64,000 bases of DNA from Rhynchopus euleeides (lineage: Eukaryota > Euglenozoa > Diplonemea > Diplonemida > Diplonemidae), in contig OY723276.1 of assembly GCA_963210315.1 (NCBI GenBank), positions 1,364,001-1,428,000 of the forward strand, read 5' to 3'. Position numbers and translations under genes: made by a program. This document shows positions 33,079 through 44,550 of the stretch, piece after piece (within the stretch, counting starts at the first letter, position 1; every line of letters begins with the position of its first letter). The notes under the pieces were generated by a model. It did not search any database. It had not been told where the DNA came from and saw only the letters and a program-made list of their open reading frames with translations.

Positions 33079-35259
33079 GGCAACCTGCCACCAGACACCT
33101 ACGACTTCACCTGCTGTGGCCCACCAGGCGCTTCCGCGTTCCTCGGCTCCACACCTGCGGCACACGGCCGCACTAAGCTTCCTTCCGGCAGAAAGGCACC
33201 GCAGACATGCTGGTGCCCAGCCCTTTGTTGTATTCGAGTAACGAAGGACGGTGACTGATCCGTCACCTACTCGTACCATATCAACCCGCATCCGGGTTGC
33301 CTCTCTTAAGTTCCTCTACACCTCCCCTGCCTTTGATTTCGTTTCCCTCCCTGGATTGGCACTCGCATGCCGGCTTTGCCCTGTCAAAACCAGTGCGCCT
33401 TCCTCCCCCACCCCATGCACCCCCCCCCCTCCCCTCTCTCTTTCTCCTCCACACTCATTTAACTGCCTCATGTGCCCAGGCTTGGTGTCTTCCTTCTGCG
33501 CTGCCCTCCCCTGGCCCGTGCGCCGGTGTGCGCATTTCCCAGGGGAGGGTTCCTGTGCGCTCTAATGTATTGCAGAATAACAGTTCATATTTGCATGTGA
33601 TGGGGTCTGCAGGCGACCCACTCGACAGTTGTGTTGGTTCAGACCCTGCATGCTTCATCATTTCTCCGACACCCATTTCTCCGGAGGACGTTTGCCTCAG
33701 TGCATTTTCAAAATCGAAGCGAACGTCGCATCTCCAGACATATTTCGATGCGCATTCCTTCCCTGAGCATCGTGTATTCGACATGTGCCTGCACTGGCTG
33801 TATGTCGGGTCCAGTTTGTTCTCCGAGATGCATCATAAATGTCACTGATACCGAATGATGCCAATATTGCCTGCCCTTCTCACATCTGGCGAATGACCTG
33901 CGGTGGAATTCATAAAGAAGGCACGGCGCACGGCCACCCCCGCCAGGGGGGCCCCAGAACGGCATCATGTGTGGGCCGGGGTCACGGGACAGCACCATTC
34001 AAAAGTTCCTATTCATGGCCGCCCCCGCTTCCCTCCCTCCATCCCCTGCACAGTACACACAGCATTACCCCCCTCCCCCCATTTTGTGTTGAGATTGGTT
34101 TTCTCGTCGATTGTTATGTGATAACCCTCCCCCACCTCCCCATGGTGTGTTGTCCTGGTGCGGTGGGCCCACGCGGGATCCCCTTTTCCTCCGGAGGTTG
34201 CCCAGTGGCCCATCCCCGACGAGGTGGCGTTGTGTGGTTGTTGCGTGGTGGGCTCGGCGGCAGTCTGTGGTTATCGCACACTATGTCACAGGCAACAATT
34301 CCCTGCAGTTCTGCTTGGGTGTGTCCCTTCACCCAGACAAGGTTTGCTTGTTGGTGGTGGTGCGATTCAGCCAGTGTTGTGCAGGTGGGTGATTGCTATC
34401 ATAATCACGACAGTTGGTGGTCGTATTCCGCATCAGAGATTTCGTTCGGTCTGCGCTCAACAAAGAAGAAGATGAACCTGTTTGCAGATGAAGGTGGGTG
34501 ATGGATCCCAAACCACCGCCTGTGCTCCGTCCACGACCCAACAACAGCCTTGCCACAAAAAAACAATCATGTCTTGTTTCGTGTGATCAGCGAAACTGCG
34601 CCATATCTCGTTTGTCCCCTTCCCTTCCTTTTTATAATATGGCCCTGCACGGCCTTCAGTTGTGTTTTGATAGTTTGGCGCCACCCGCTGTGGGTCTTGT
34701 TTCTGTTTCCTGTGCTGGGCCAGCCCACGGCCTCACTCGAGCCACTTCCATCAGGTTGGCGTGGCAGGCACACAGAGAGTGGGGCCAGAAGAAATACCCG
34801 CATGGGCAGTCTCTCTCGCGGAAAGAATCGGCACTGCAAAGCTCAGCACTGCAAAGCTGTGCAGAATCTGTCACACCACTGCCAGGTGGCAACCTTATCA
34901 CCTGGGCCGCTGGGGTGGTCCCCTTCTGCACTCCGCACATCCATGCATGAGCTTGTTAAAAAAAATATGTGGCGTGGCCGAACTAAATTGAAAAATAAGT
35001 CGGGCGTCTCCTTTTGTTTTGTGTTGAATCGAACCGCTTGAGTCGAAATGCGAAACCCGCCCCCTCCCCTCCCCCCCAAACCCCACACCCACTGTGCGCG
35101 GACCCGGGCTGAAACACCATCGTGACGGCCACCACGACATCACCCACCACACAGGAAGGGGGGGGGCCAATCCCACACAATATACACACCCCTTCCCCCC
35201 CTCCGCCTTCCTCCTCCTCCTCCTCCTCTGCCACCTGCCCCCCTACCCCACCTGGCACA
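33079..35259. other. 2.2 kb without a confident gene
   Basis: A frame at 33600-33848 (82 codons, MGSAGDPLDSC...) has intermediate codon bias and no motif. C-rich tracts occur at 33419-33436 and 35060-35090. The last ~100 bases are (CTC)n/C-rich and form the leader of the next gene. Confidence 0.45.
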
Positions 35260-36957
35260 ATGGATAAATACCGGCAGACGGTGAAGGCGATGCGGCAGGG
35301 GAAGTCTGCCATAAAAGACCAGCATTGGCTGACGCAGATGGATCCGATTCAGATGATGGGGTGGGAGAAAGTCGTGTGGGCGCGTGACTGCAGGCGGTTT
35401 CTCACGGCGGTCCATGAACCTCTGTATGCCGACTTTGGAAGAGCGAAGTCCCTGAGATGGAAGCCGCCGCCGTTGAGGTCGCGTTTGGGGGCGGTGTTTG
35501 CAACAGACGAGCCATCTTATTCGAAGTTCATCCGACCGACCCGCAAATCCATCCCACTTGCCGATTTCGAGAGTGCCCTCCGAAGGTTTCAAATGGTTGG
35601 CCCAGAGCATGGGTTTCTCCTGCGCGCCATCGCATGGGTCCCGCTTCTTCGCGACCTGATCCTCGTCAGGCGAGGTCTGCTCTACAGCCGCGACTCCCGC
35701 CGGCATATGCATCGCGTGAAGGAATGGTGTGCCAGCATGCGCCACCTTGCTGACCTCGAGGAGAGCTACGCTGAGATGCGGGCGGAGCAGGAGGAATCTC
35801 AGAAGCTTCTGAAGGGGGAGGGCGGCCCGGCGCCGCAGGGCAGTGAACGCCGCTACCCAAAGCGCCCCGGTGTGGGCGGGGAGGTCTCCACAGCAACGAG
35901 GGGTCTTGAAACTGTCCCGTTCTCCATCGCGGTGAAGACGCTGGTTGGGATGAGCAAGCACAGGGGTGTTCTGGAGTTGGTCCAGTTGCTTTTCGTGCTT
36001 TTCATCGTCGCCGCGGCGTTGGGCATTGTCGTGCGCAGCCACGGTGAGACGTTTGCCGTGGTGCGGTGCGTCGCGTTTCTCCTCAGGCAAAAGGCAATGG
36101 GTGCCCCGTGCACGAAGGAGTCACTCAGTGACTACCTCTGCCGGGTGTACCGCAGCAACAGCAGCTTTGCCGCGGCGAGCCCTGAGGAGGGGGTGGATCT
36201 TAAGGAGGGTGTGTCGCTTCCGAAAGGCTTTCCTCCTTGCTGCGAGGAGGTGCGCGATGGGAAGGTGGTGCTGCACTCCGTGAAGCTGCAGAACAGCAGC
36301 GGGCACATTGTGACGGTTGTGCCCATCCCCCAAGAGGGGCACGACTCGTATTTCTGGTGGGCGGGAGAGGCACTGAAGGCGTGCGGCTCTGTAGGGCTCC
36401 CGCTGTACACCACCCATGTTGTCTCGAAGGATATCAACGAGGGGATCTTCCTTCCGCATGCGTTCCCCGCGGTGGCGTGCCTCCAGACCTATGAGTATTT
36501 CCTTCCGCTCTATCACGGGAGCCCTCCTCACCCGAAGGTATGATTTTTCCCCGGGGACAAACACCGATTGTTGTTTTTGTAAGGTGGAAGCGCGTCAACA
36601 AAACAACAGGGGTTTTCATGTCTCCCAGTAGCGAGTGAATGAAGCAAACGGAAGGAACGGTATTAACATTGCAAGATGCGTTCTGTGGCCAAACCCACAT
36701 GCGACAGTCGATAATTATATCGCAGTGCGGCGCCCGTTATACATGGCAATACAGTCATCAGTCTCACGCGTGCGTCCTCCCCTTCTCTTCCTTTCCTCTC
36801 CACCTCCGACATTTTCCTCCTGCAGATCTTCGGGATGTGGCCTGGGACGGTGTTCTTTTCAGGGCCTCTCGCAGAGCTCTGCATCTTGACCTTCGCGACA
36901 ACGCGGGTGAAGGTTGAGGCTGCGACTGCGGATATCGTATGCCATACCAAGTTGTGA
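35260..36957 (+). CDS. Membrane protein of unknown function (two exons)
   Basis: Exons are 35260-36537 and 36826-36957 (donor GTATGA, acceptor CTGCAG, phase 0), giving 469 residues. The ATG follows a CCCCACCTGGCACA leader. The N-terminal ~200 residues are basic and helical (LLRAIAWVPLLRDLILVRRG is amphipathic or a short hydrophobic helix). A clear membrane helix lies at about 248-266 (VQLLFVLFIVAAALGIVV), followed by a Cys-containing region (GFPPCCEEV) and a second hydrophobic stretch in exon 2 (FFSGPLAELCILTFA). I recognise no family. A further GTATGC donor at 36936 could join in frame to an acceptor at 37117, fusing it to the 37151 ORF; I consider separate genes slightly more likely. Confidence 0.72.
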
Positions 36958-37150
36958 AGCGCGAGTGTCATATCCCCCCTTGGCGGCACGGCACTTTCCC
37001 TCTCTCGGCGTGTTCTGCACTCCACACATACACACACCCTCCCCCAGCCACGCCGGTCCTGCTCCTGCATAGCGAGTGAACGGAAGTCACCTCTGCATTT
37101 CCTTTATTGCCCTTCAGTTCCCCCCACCCCCCACCCCCCCCAGCCATGCC

Positions 37151-37435
37151 ATGTGTGCGTACAGTATAATGGGAGAGCGCCCCACCACCAACCCTCATCA
37201 GGTAGCCCAGCGTGCGACTATGGTTCGGGATCTGGGTGTGGCACACTTTGCCAAGTGCACTCGCGGTGCGACAGCGGGCCTGATCAATGCCGGATATACG
37301 CGCGTGCTGCATACAGACGAGCAGGTCGCCTTCGACGGGAACCACGCTGTTGACGTGCTGACCTCACTGTTCCCCGTGGTGCAGAGCCTTCTGGACGAGG
37401 CGGGTCCCTTGCCCTCTGCAATCCCGAACGGCTGA
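37151..37435 (+). CDS. Small hypothetical protein
   Basis: The 94-residue ORF starts at ATG 37151, directly after a poly-C/CAG tract like the leaders of the other genes here. Codon use is GC-rich at third positions. Sequence features: GERPTTNPHQVAQRATMV, a Cys (FAKCTRGATAG) and a helical end (DVLTSLFPVVQSLLDEAG). There is no signal peptide and no motif I recognise. It may be the last exon of the 35260 gene. Confidence 0.5.
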   Translation: MCAYSIMGERPTTNPHQVAQRATMVRDLGVAHFAKCTRGATAGLINAGYTRVLHTDEQVAFDGNHAVDVLTSLFPVVQSLLDEAGPLPSAIPNG

Positions 37436-38098
37436 TGCCCACGCCATCCCCCGCCCCCACCCACGCACCACCACACCGTCGCATCGCCTTGGCTGCGCCA
37501 GCTGCTCTGCCACGCTGCCCCCCCCCCCCCCCCCCCGCTCCCCTAGCCTATGCAACGGGACATCCTCTGTGACCTGTGCGGATCGAACGAAATGGGGCAG
37601 GTGGGGTGTGGAGATTGTGGAGGGGTGTGGGTGTGAGTGTGAGTGATGCCGTTGTTTTTGCAAACAAACCCAGTGAACCCAGTGAGGCGGGGGGCTGATG
37701 TCCCACACCCGCGCGGTCGGCTGACAGCCGATCTGCACAGGTTGCGTGGTTTTGCCATGTGTTTTTTTTTCGTGCTGCTGAAAACTGTGTACCGCGCGAA
37801 AGAGACCTTTAGAATTAGCGGCTGGCCGGACGAGTCTGAATAGCATCTAAAGGGTGGGCGGGCGGCAGACACACCCCCGCCCCTAATCCCACTTCGAATT
37901 CCATCACTCTGGCAACGCTCGATTCTTGTGGTGCACAAGGTAAACACCCCCTCTTCCTCTCTGTCGCATATCCCGACCACCCACCCACCCACACAGCAGG
38001 CAACTGGGTGTTCGCTCTTCCCGCCCACGCACCCACGCGCCCCCGCCCCCGGCATGCACCGATTCTTACAGCGGTAATTTTATTAGAGAGAGAAAAAT
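37436..38098. other. Intergenic, nothing recognised
   Basis: Poly-C at 37519-37537 and mixed sequence with frames lacking motif or bias. Confidence 0.5.
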
Positions 38099-38433
38099 AT
38101 ACCGTATACGTAAATATTATGGAACGTAAATATTATGGAACGGGCCCATTTTTGGCCGGTCCGTTCCATAATATTTACGTTCCAAAATATTTACAGGGCC
38201 AGTTCGGGACTCGGTGGTGAGGACGGCTTGCGTCAGGAATCGCGCGAAAAGTGCACGAGTAGGTCCCGTCAGGGACTCTGTACGCCGTCCGATCACCTGG
38301 TCCAAGTCCCCGAGTCGCAGAAAGCCCTGTAAATATTATGGAACGAAAAAAATCTGGAACGCCAACCCACCAGCGTTCCAAAATATTTACGTTCCATAAT
38401 ATTTACGTTCCAAAATATTTACGTATACGGTAT
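38099..38433. mobile_element. MITE-like element, 335 bp, AT-rich TIRs
   Basis: Ends are ATACCGTATACGTAAATATT and its inverse (38414-38433), each followed by repeats of GGAACGTAAATATT or its variants. If the outer TA is the duplicated target, the TIR starts CCGTATACG, as in Tc1/mariner-type MITEs. The GC-rich centre contains further dyads and no ORF. A relic of the CCCATTTTT..GGTCCGTTC part occurs at about 46238-46280. It lies about 100 bp before the ATG of the PPPDE gene. Confidence 0.75.
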
Positions 38434-38536
38434 CACGAGGGGTGTTGACCCATCCCCACCTCAGCACACACCCCACACGCGCGCTCCCCTCACCGCTCCA
38501 CCCCACGCCCGCTCCCTCCCACCCCCGGCGTGCGCG

Positions 38537-41500
38537 ATGTCGGGTGGGAGCCCGGGTGGCGATGGGTCCGGCGGGTCGATGGTGACGCTGCATATCTACG
38601 ACCTGACTCGGGGAGTCATGAAGAGGCACCGCGATGTCGTGTTCGGGGAGGAGGTGCACGGGATGTGGCACACCGGGGTGAGCGTGTTCGGGAGGGAGTA
38701 TTTTTTTGAAGGCGGCATCACCAGCGTGCCGAGCGGGAAGAGCAGGTTTGGGAGGCCGAAGGCCCCCCACGGGAGGAGGCACGTCATTGGGAACACCGAT
38801 TTTGACAAGACCCAGTTTGAAAAGTGGGTCCGCAGCAGGGAGAAGAGCACCTACGGCAAGCTGTGCTACCACCTCGTCGAGAAGAACTGCAACCACTTCA
38901 CCAACGACGCTGTGCAGTTCCTCACGGGGAAGAGCATTCCCGAGGAGATCCTACGGCTGCCCAGGCTTGTCACCAGCTCTGCGATTGGGCGCCTCTTCTC
39001 CCCACACGTCGACCGGTTCTTCGGCGGCTGGCAGTGGATGATCCTCAAACAGCACTGGAGCCACCGGAAACGCCTCGACCGGCAGTGGGCCCACTTCCTC
39101 AAATTCGCCGACTCCCAGGCAGCGCCCCCATCGCCTCTCTCCAACACCAGCGTGACGCACCGCCACAGGAGGTACCTTGCGTGCGCCTCCGCTTCAAAAG
39201 ACTCCGCGACACAACACTTCGTCGAGCTCTCCGAAGCTGCGAGGGAGCGGAAGCTCCGCATCGCAGGGCGGCCCCCACCCAGAGTGTTTGTCTTCGGGCC
39301 TGGCGATGAAGCCGATGTATCGCGTCTGGTGGAGAGGCTGCGCACCAAGGCATTCGCGTGGCTGCCGCAGGCGGAGAGAGAGACCCACGCCGCGGGGCTT
39401 GAGGGTATTGCCAAACGCCTTGAGGAACTCCGGGAATCTGCGCCAACCGCAGCATACCGTAATGTCGACGCCTGCAACCACGGGTCTGCAGAGGTGGCGG
39501 AGCCACGCCTGCCGGAGGCGGAGGTGCTGTGCCTCTCCGCGATGCTCGCGCCGCTGAACTCCCTGTGGCGCCTGCTCGTTGCTCTCTCGCAGAATGTCAA
39601 AGTGAGGCAGCCCGTCACGGGAGACGGGTCGTCTGACTCCAGCTCATCTGACTCCGTCGAGTCTGCAACTGCGCGCCTCGCGCAGCATGAAGGGGCGGGG
39701 AAGTATTACGCGCGTGCCATCTCCCGCAACACGAAGGCGATAGTGGAGGAGTTTGCCCGGAGGAAGGATGGAGCTCTCGCGGTGATGGATGCGGTGTCGC
39801 GGCTGTGCCTCGCGGCTCCGATGGCGAAGCTCATCATGGGGGGTCATGTCGAGCCGTGCCACGCGGCGAGCCTCTTCGACGAGAAGGAGGAGCCGGCGGC
39901 TGACCAGCAGCTGCGGCAGATGATCACGGGGAAGAACGGGCTGCTGGGGGATTACAGCCGGGACTTCGACCATCTCCCGGTGCCGCTGCAGGTGATGGTG
40001 CTGCGGTGTTTTGCGAATGTGTATGCGGCGCATCCGTCGCTTGGGAGGCTCGTGGCTCTGTCGATGGCGTCTTCCAGCGAGAACCGCCTCCTCGAGTCGC
40101 TGGGGCTGCAGACGCGCAACGCGCTGCACAACAAGGAGCATCCGATCCTGCGGCTGACGGCTGCCTCGCTGCTTACCAACGCCGTGTGCTACCTCAACAA
40201 GGAGGTCGCCTCTGGCGCCAGCAGGCACAAGCCGAAGGAGCGCCCCCCCGTTGGGAGTGCTGCGCGTGTTTCCAGCGTGGGTGGTGGCGGCGGCAGCGTC
40301 AGCTCCACAGCGGCGGTGCGTGGGCCGCGCAGCCCCTCGCTGCCCTGTTCCCCGATCGTGCGGACGACGGGTGGTGGGGCGGTGGGTGGGGGTGGTGGTG
40401 GTGGTGGGTCGAGTGCCAGCACTGCCGACGTGTCGGTGTCGGTTGCGGTGACACCTGACGATGCGGAGAGGACGGGGTTGCCGTCGTCCCCTGCACCGCC
40501 CTCTGATGGGTCGTCGCCTTCGGAGAGTCGGACAGGGTCGACGGAGGACTCTGGGTTTCCGACAGCACCTGACACAGTGCCCATGCCGTCGATTGAAAAA
40601 GTATGTCGCGGGGGTGATACGGGCCCTCTTGGGTAGTTGTACCCATTCATCGGGATAACACACTGCAGAGCCCGATGGCTTGCTATAGGTCAACCGATAC
40701 ATCAAGGTGGTTGTGGCACCCAGAGTTTTTCGGTTCATTCGCCTGTGTTTTTTTTTTGCACTGACACACGCAGGGTATAAGATAGACTTTTTTTCTGGCG
40801 CCGTTTTCCGGTTTTTCTGGTTTTGAAATTTTTCGCGCGCGCCTTCGGCGCGCGCGACCCGCGCAAACCCTCTCAGAATCACACCCAACACGGCTGGACC
40901 AGGCTCTGCCGAACAGCAGTGGCGTGTTGCTCCACGCAGCTCCCCGAAGGGACGGAACTGAGCTTTCAATGCGTCCACGTACTGACGGAGCGCGGCTTCG
41001 CATCACCTCCCGCATCAGGACAAACCCCCCTGAGGGTGCTGCTCTGCTGGTACGCCTCACGAAGGGCAACTACCTTCATGGTCGAGCTTGTTGCATGACC
41101 ACCCCCTTGAGGCAGTCAGTCAGACGATGCGCACAACGTGCGCTCATGCGAACACCAGCGGGTGTCTCCAACACTGCACAAATCGCGGTCCCGCCAGAAC
41201 CCGAATCCGTCGATCCTCTCCAAAGCGGACATGCACTCCCGAAAACATCGGAGTTTGCATGTGTCATCCCCAGCAAGGCAAACGTGCTCGAGACAAGGTC
41301 GTAGCTTGCGTGGATGACAGGGTGGTCCTTGGCAGTGTGCACCGCAACGAGATTGAGTGCATGCGCTCGGCAAGCCGCCCAGAAGGAGTACGGTGCGGTC
41401 GGAATGATCAAGCTACCGGAGTATCTCGAAACTTCAAACAGAGAAGACCTGCATGACGAGGACATCACCACCCACCGGGTCCCGCTGGGCTCCTTTTCTC

Positions 41501-42352
41501 CGCTTCTCTGCTTTCTTTTGACTGTTTGAGCTCCGTGCGGATCACGATGGGGTCACTTTCCATATTTTTTTGGCTAATGGTCCCACTGGTTGACTGTCAC
41601 AAAGGTTCCCCAAAAACCGGCGAAAATCCGATCGGCCTTTTTTTTTTTTTTCCAGAAAACCGGAAACCGGGAAACCCTGGTTTTGAAAACCGGAAAACCA
41701 GACCTATCTTATCCCCTGACACACGCCACCGCCACCACCACCCCCCACAGTCGCCCGAGGCACACCACCACCGGCGAGGGATGAAGGCAGAGGCAAGCAA
41801 TGTGACGAAGCTCCGCAGCTTGATCGTGCGTGCCCTGAGCCGCAGGATGCAGGTGGAGCGGGACATGACAGTGCAGCAACGGCTGCTCACAGCACTGTAC
41901 CATGCCTGCCTGCCGAGCGAGGCCGCACGCACACAGCTTGCGAGTGTGCCGCTGTCGTTTGCCAACGCTAAACGGATGCCAGACATGGAGTCGAGGTGTG
42001 CCCCAGCTTCCGAATGATATTCTCCGACTCCCTGCTTCCCAGTAGCAAGCGGCTGGGGTGACCCTCCTGACCCTCCTGCCCTTGCCTAAACCAATATCAC
42101 TGAGGGTCTTTGTTGATGCGGACCCACTGCCACTCTGCACAGTCCAGGTGGTTTGTGTATTTCCTTCTCTTGCTGTGCCACGGCCCCGCCACACCGTCCT
42201 TCTCCCTCAACAGGTATCTCGCACGGATGGTCGACTTCATGAGCAAGTCGGTCAGCGCACCGCCGCCGGAAGTCTGTGTCCCGGGCCCCGTGATCCCACA
42301 GAAGTGGCACGATCTCCCCACGTCCTCCAACCGGAAGAATGTCCCGTTCTGA
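38537..42352 (+). CDS. PPPDE (DeSI-type) peptidase with PUL-like C-terminal region (three exons)
   Basis: Exons are 38537-40600, 41751-41995 and 42214-42352 (donors GTATGT and GTGTGC); phases 0 and 2 close to give 815 residues. The PPPDE fold is at about 15-145: HIYDLTRGV, catalytic His45 in GMWHTGVSVFGREYFFEGG, and catalytic Cys118 in VEKNCNHFTNDAVQF followed by GKSIPEEIL. This family cleaves SUMO or ubiquitin conjugates or palmitoyl groups. Residues ~340-560 form a helical repeat region (DHLPVPLQVMVLRCFANVY, HPILRLTAASLLTNAVCYL) matching the logic of PUL/ARM domains that accompany PPPDE in some eukaryotes and bind Cdc48/p97. A Ser/Gly-rich linker precedes helices from exons 2-3 (NVTKLRSLIVRALSRRM). 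The first intron contains a hAT element. Confidence 0.88.
40772..41718. mobile_element. Decayed hAT transposon in intron 1 of the PPPDE gene
   Basis: TIRs are CAGGGTATAAGATAG and the inverse CTATCTTATCCCCTG. ACACACG flanks both ends (40765-40771 and 41719-41725); counting the last element base gives 8 bp, the hAT standard. Removing it restores an ordinary intron ending CCCCCCACAG. Inner ends are rich in CCGGTTTTC/GAAAACCGG words and a GCGCGCGCC..GGCGCGCGC dyad. A related copy is at 58457-59634 in opposite orientation. Confidence 0.85.
41076..41471 (-). pseudogene. hAT transposase fragment
   Basis: The minus-strand frame of ~130 codons contains YSFWAACRAHALNLVAVH, the C-x2-H-x-LNL signature of hAT transposases, and further on MSARCAHRLTDCLKGVV, resembling the [RW]xxR..A..LK segment that follows it. 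The BED finger, the catalytic first Asp and the C-terminal dimerisation region are absent from the 947-bp element, so this is an internal-deletion remnant. Confidence 0.65.
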
Positions 42353-42514
42353 GGTGGAGACAGCGCGTAGCACAATTCTTTAAGAATACTTTCGTCAACG
42401 CATCCTAAGGTTGGAGGGGTCACGGAATCAAACGCCAGTTCTCTTCTTTGGATAAAATTCCGAGGCGAAGAAGCAACGACGAAGTGGGCATTGCTTTGTT
42501 TTGCTCCTGGATGG

Positions 42515-42615
42515 AGTCCCTCCACCAGTCACAGCTCGTCGGTCAGTGAGGGGAAGTGGGGCTGTTGCTCGCCTTTTCTCACTCAAGTCTCAGCTGGTAG
42601 GCAGCGAGGGCCCCC
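42515..42615. repeat. Degenerate MITE related to 44440-44550
   Basis: Shares CACAGCTCGTCGGTCAG, CTTTTCTCACTCAAGTC and the end GCTGGTAGGCAGCGAGGGCC with 44440-44550, but the left tip has decayed (GTCCCTCCACCAG). Confidence 0.6.
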
Positions 42616-44439
42616 GACGGTTCCCTTTTGAGATGCACGTTGCCCCTCTGGGTTTCTTTTTGGCCTTTCGGGATGCGTGCCAATGCAAGCAAGTGTCAGA
42701 TTCCTGAAGTGCGTTAGTAGTATTTTGAGATACACGCTGCCCCCCTCATTTCTTCCCCCCTTCAGTTCTTTGGCATTGGCGCACAACATACCCATCACGG
42801 CGCATTTGATAAAAATATATACCACGCGCACTAGATTCGGCTGTGTGGGTGGGTGCGAGACGCTGAGAGTATTGTGCAAAATCAGAAGCTTCGTTTTTTT
42901 TCTTTTCACAGCACGCCGCTGTCGCGTGTGCCGAGTTTTGATTTCTTTCGTGCATGACACACCAGAAGATTTCCTCCTCCCCTCCTGAGTACACACCACC
43001 CGGTTGTGATGCCTTCTGCATGAGGTGGGGCTGCCTGAGCCACAACAGAAGCCCACCCGGCACGCATTGTTGGAGAACCGTCGGCAGAGGGGAGGGGGGG
43101 GGGGGGGGGAGAGTGTGGGTTGATTTATGACGCCTCGTCTCCCAATGTTTCTAACCGGGCACAGGGCAGTTTCTGTGCCTCTGGCTCCGCCACCTGCCAC
43201 CCTCTCACCCCACCACCACCACCACCTCATCACAACATTGACATTCGGTGCAGGGCACTCTGATTCTCTCCCGCTTATTCGCATGCACGCCTTTGCATTT
43301 TTTTTTGTCGGAACGGTCCGAATCTCCCCGCCCCCCGACCACCCATCGCCGTAGGGCGTGATGATTTCGTGGCGTGTGTTTGGTGCGTTACATTTCTCTA
43401 AGTCATCTGTTCTGTTCAGAATTTTGGTGGGGGGGTGGGGGGGTGGGGGTGGTGGTGGGGCCTTGTTCAGCTGCAGGGATGCGATAAGTTTGAAAGGGCC
43501 GTTCATTTGAGGCCCCCATCCCCAGGTTCCCTGCCCACCTGGTCGCACCCAAGTGCCTCGAAAGGGGTGGGTTTGGTGAGCCCTGTTGCAGCCAGTTTCC
43601 GCCCGCCCGATTTTTTTTATACTGCAACAGGGCTCCTGGCAGTGTCAAAAAGATAGCAGGGGTTGGGCAACACGTCCAACATCCTCATCAGGCTGCGGAG
43701 TTGCTTTTGTTTTGCCCGGATTTGGCGCACAAACAACCGCCTTATCTATTTTTGCAACGGAGGGGGGGGGGGGGGGAAATCTGTCCGGTGTGGGATCGCT
43801 CACTGCACACCCCTCCCCTCCCCTCCCCTCCCTCCCGCCCCAGCCCCTTGACACTCCCCTTTGTCGGGCACACAGGCTTTGAAATGAGCCACTTCAAAAC
43901 ACTCCAAAAACCCTATTGACTCATCCCCACCCAGCGCCTTCAGTATTAGCTTTGCCTTCCAATGCATGCACATGGCATATCATGACGCCACTCATGTCGT
44001 ATTCATCTCCCATATGGCCTGGCACTGTGTGCATAACATTATACCTTTTTATCGGGGAGGGGTGGTGGTGGTGGTGGTTGTGGCGTTGCGTTTCTCTTCT
44101 TCTCTTTCCCAAATTCACCCTGCAGTTTCCTTTTCCCCCCTTGTGGTTAAAACGCTTCTGGCCATGACAAAACAAACAAACGCACGGCACACCCCTCGTG
44201 CTGAACGGGGGTGTGACCACGCATGTTTGCTGTAGCGTTGCTCGGGGGTGGGACACTTTGCCCCCAAATCTCTCTCTTTCTCCACTCTCTCTCTCTCCCC
44301 CCCCCCCCTCAACTTGACAGCGTGCCGCTGGCGTGCTGCTCCCCTGAAGCTCCAGCCAAACGCAAACGACACGTGTCCCCAACTCTGTCTCTGCCTGCCT
44401 CTCTGGGTCTCTCTCGTCTACTTAAAATGTGAATATACC
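42616..44439. other. 1.8 kb without a recognised gene
   Basis: Poly-G runs (43091-43109, 43761-43774) and C-rich tracts. A 29-bp segment at about 43530-43558 is identical to 16824-16852 inside the small Cys-pair ORF. TTTGGCGCACAAA at about 43724 recurs at 49690 and 25503. No gene. Confidence 0.5.
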
Positions 44440-44550
44440 GGGGGACCTTCGCTACCAGTCGCAGCTCGTCACAGCTCGTCAGTCAGAGAGGGGAATTGTG
44501 GCCGTGACTCACTGTTTCTCACTCAGTCACATCTGGTAGCGAGGGCCCCC
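44440..44550. mobile_element. MITE, 111 bp, with ACC duplication
   Basis: Ends GGGGGACCTTCGCTACCAG and CTGGTAGCGAGGGCCCCC are inverted, flanked by ACC on both sides (44437-44439 and 44551-44553). The TIR resembles that of the 9577/27856 family, so they are probably related non-autonomous Harbinger-like elements. Confidence 0.75.
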
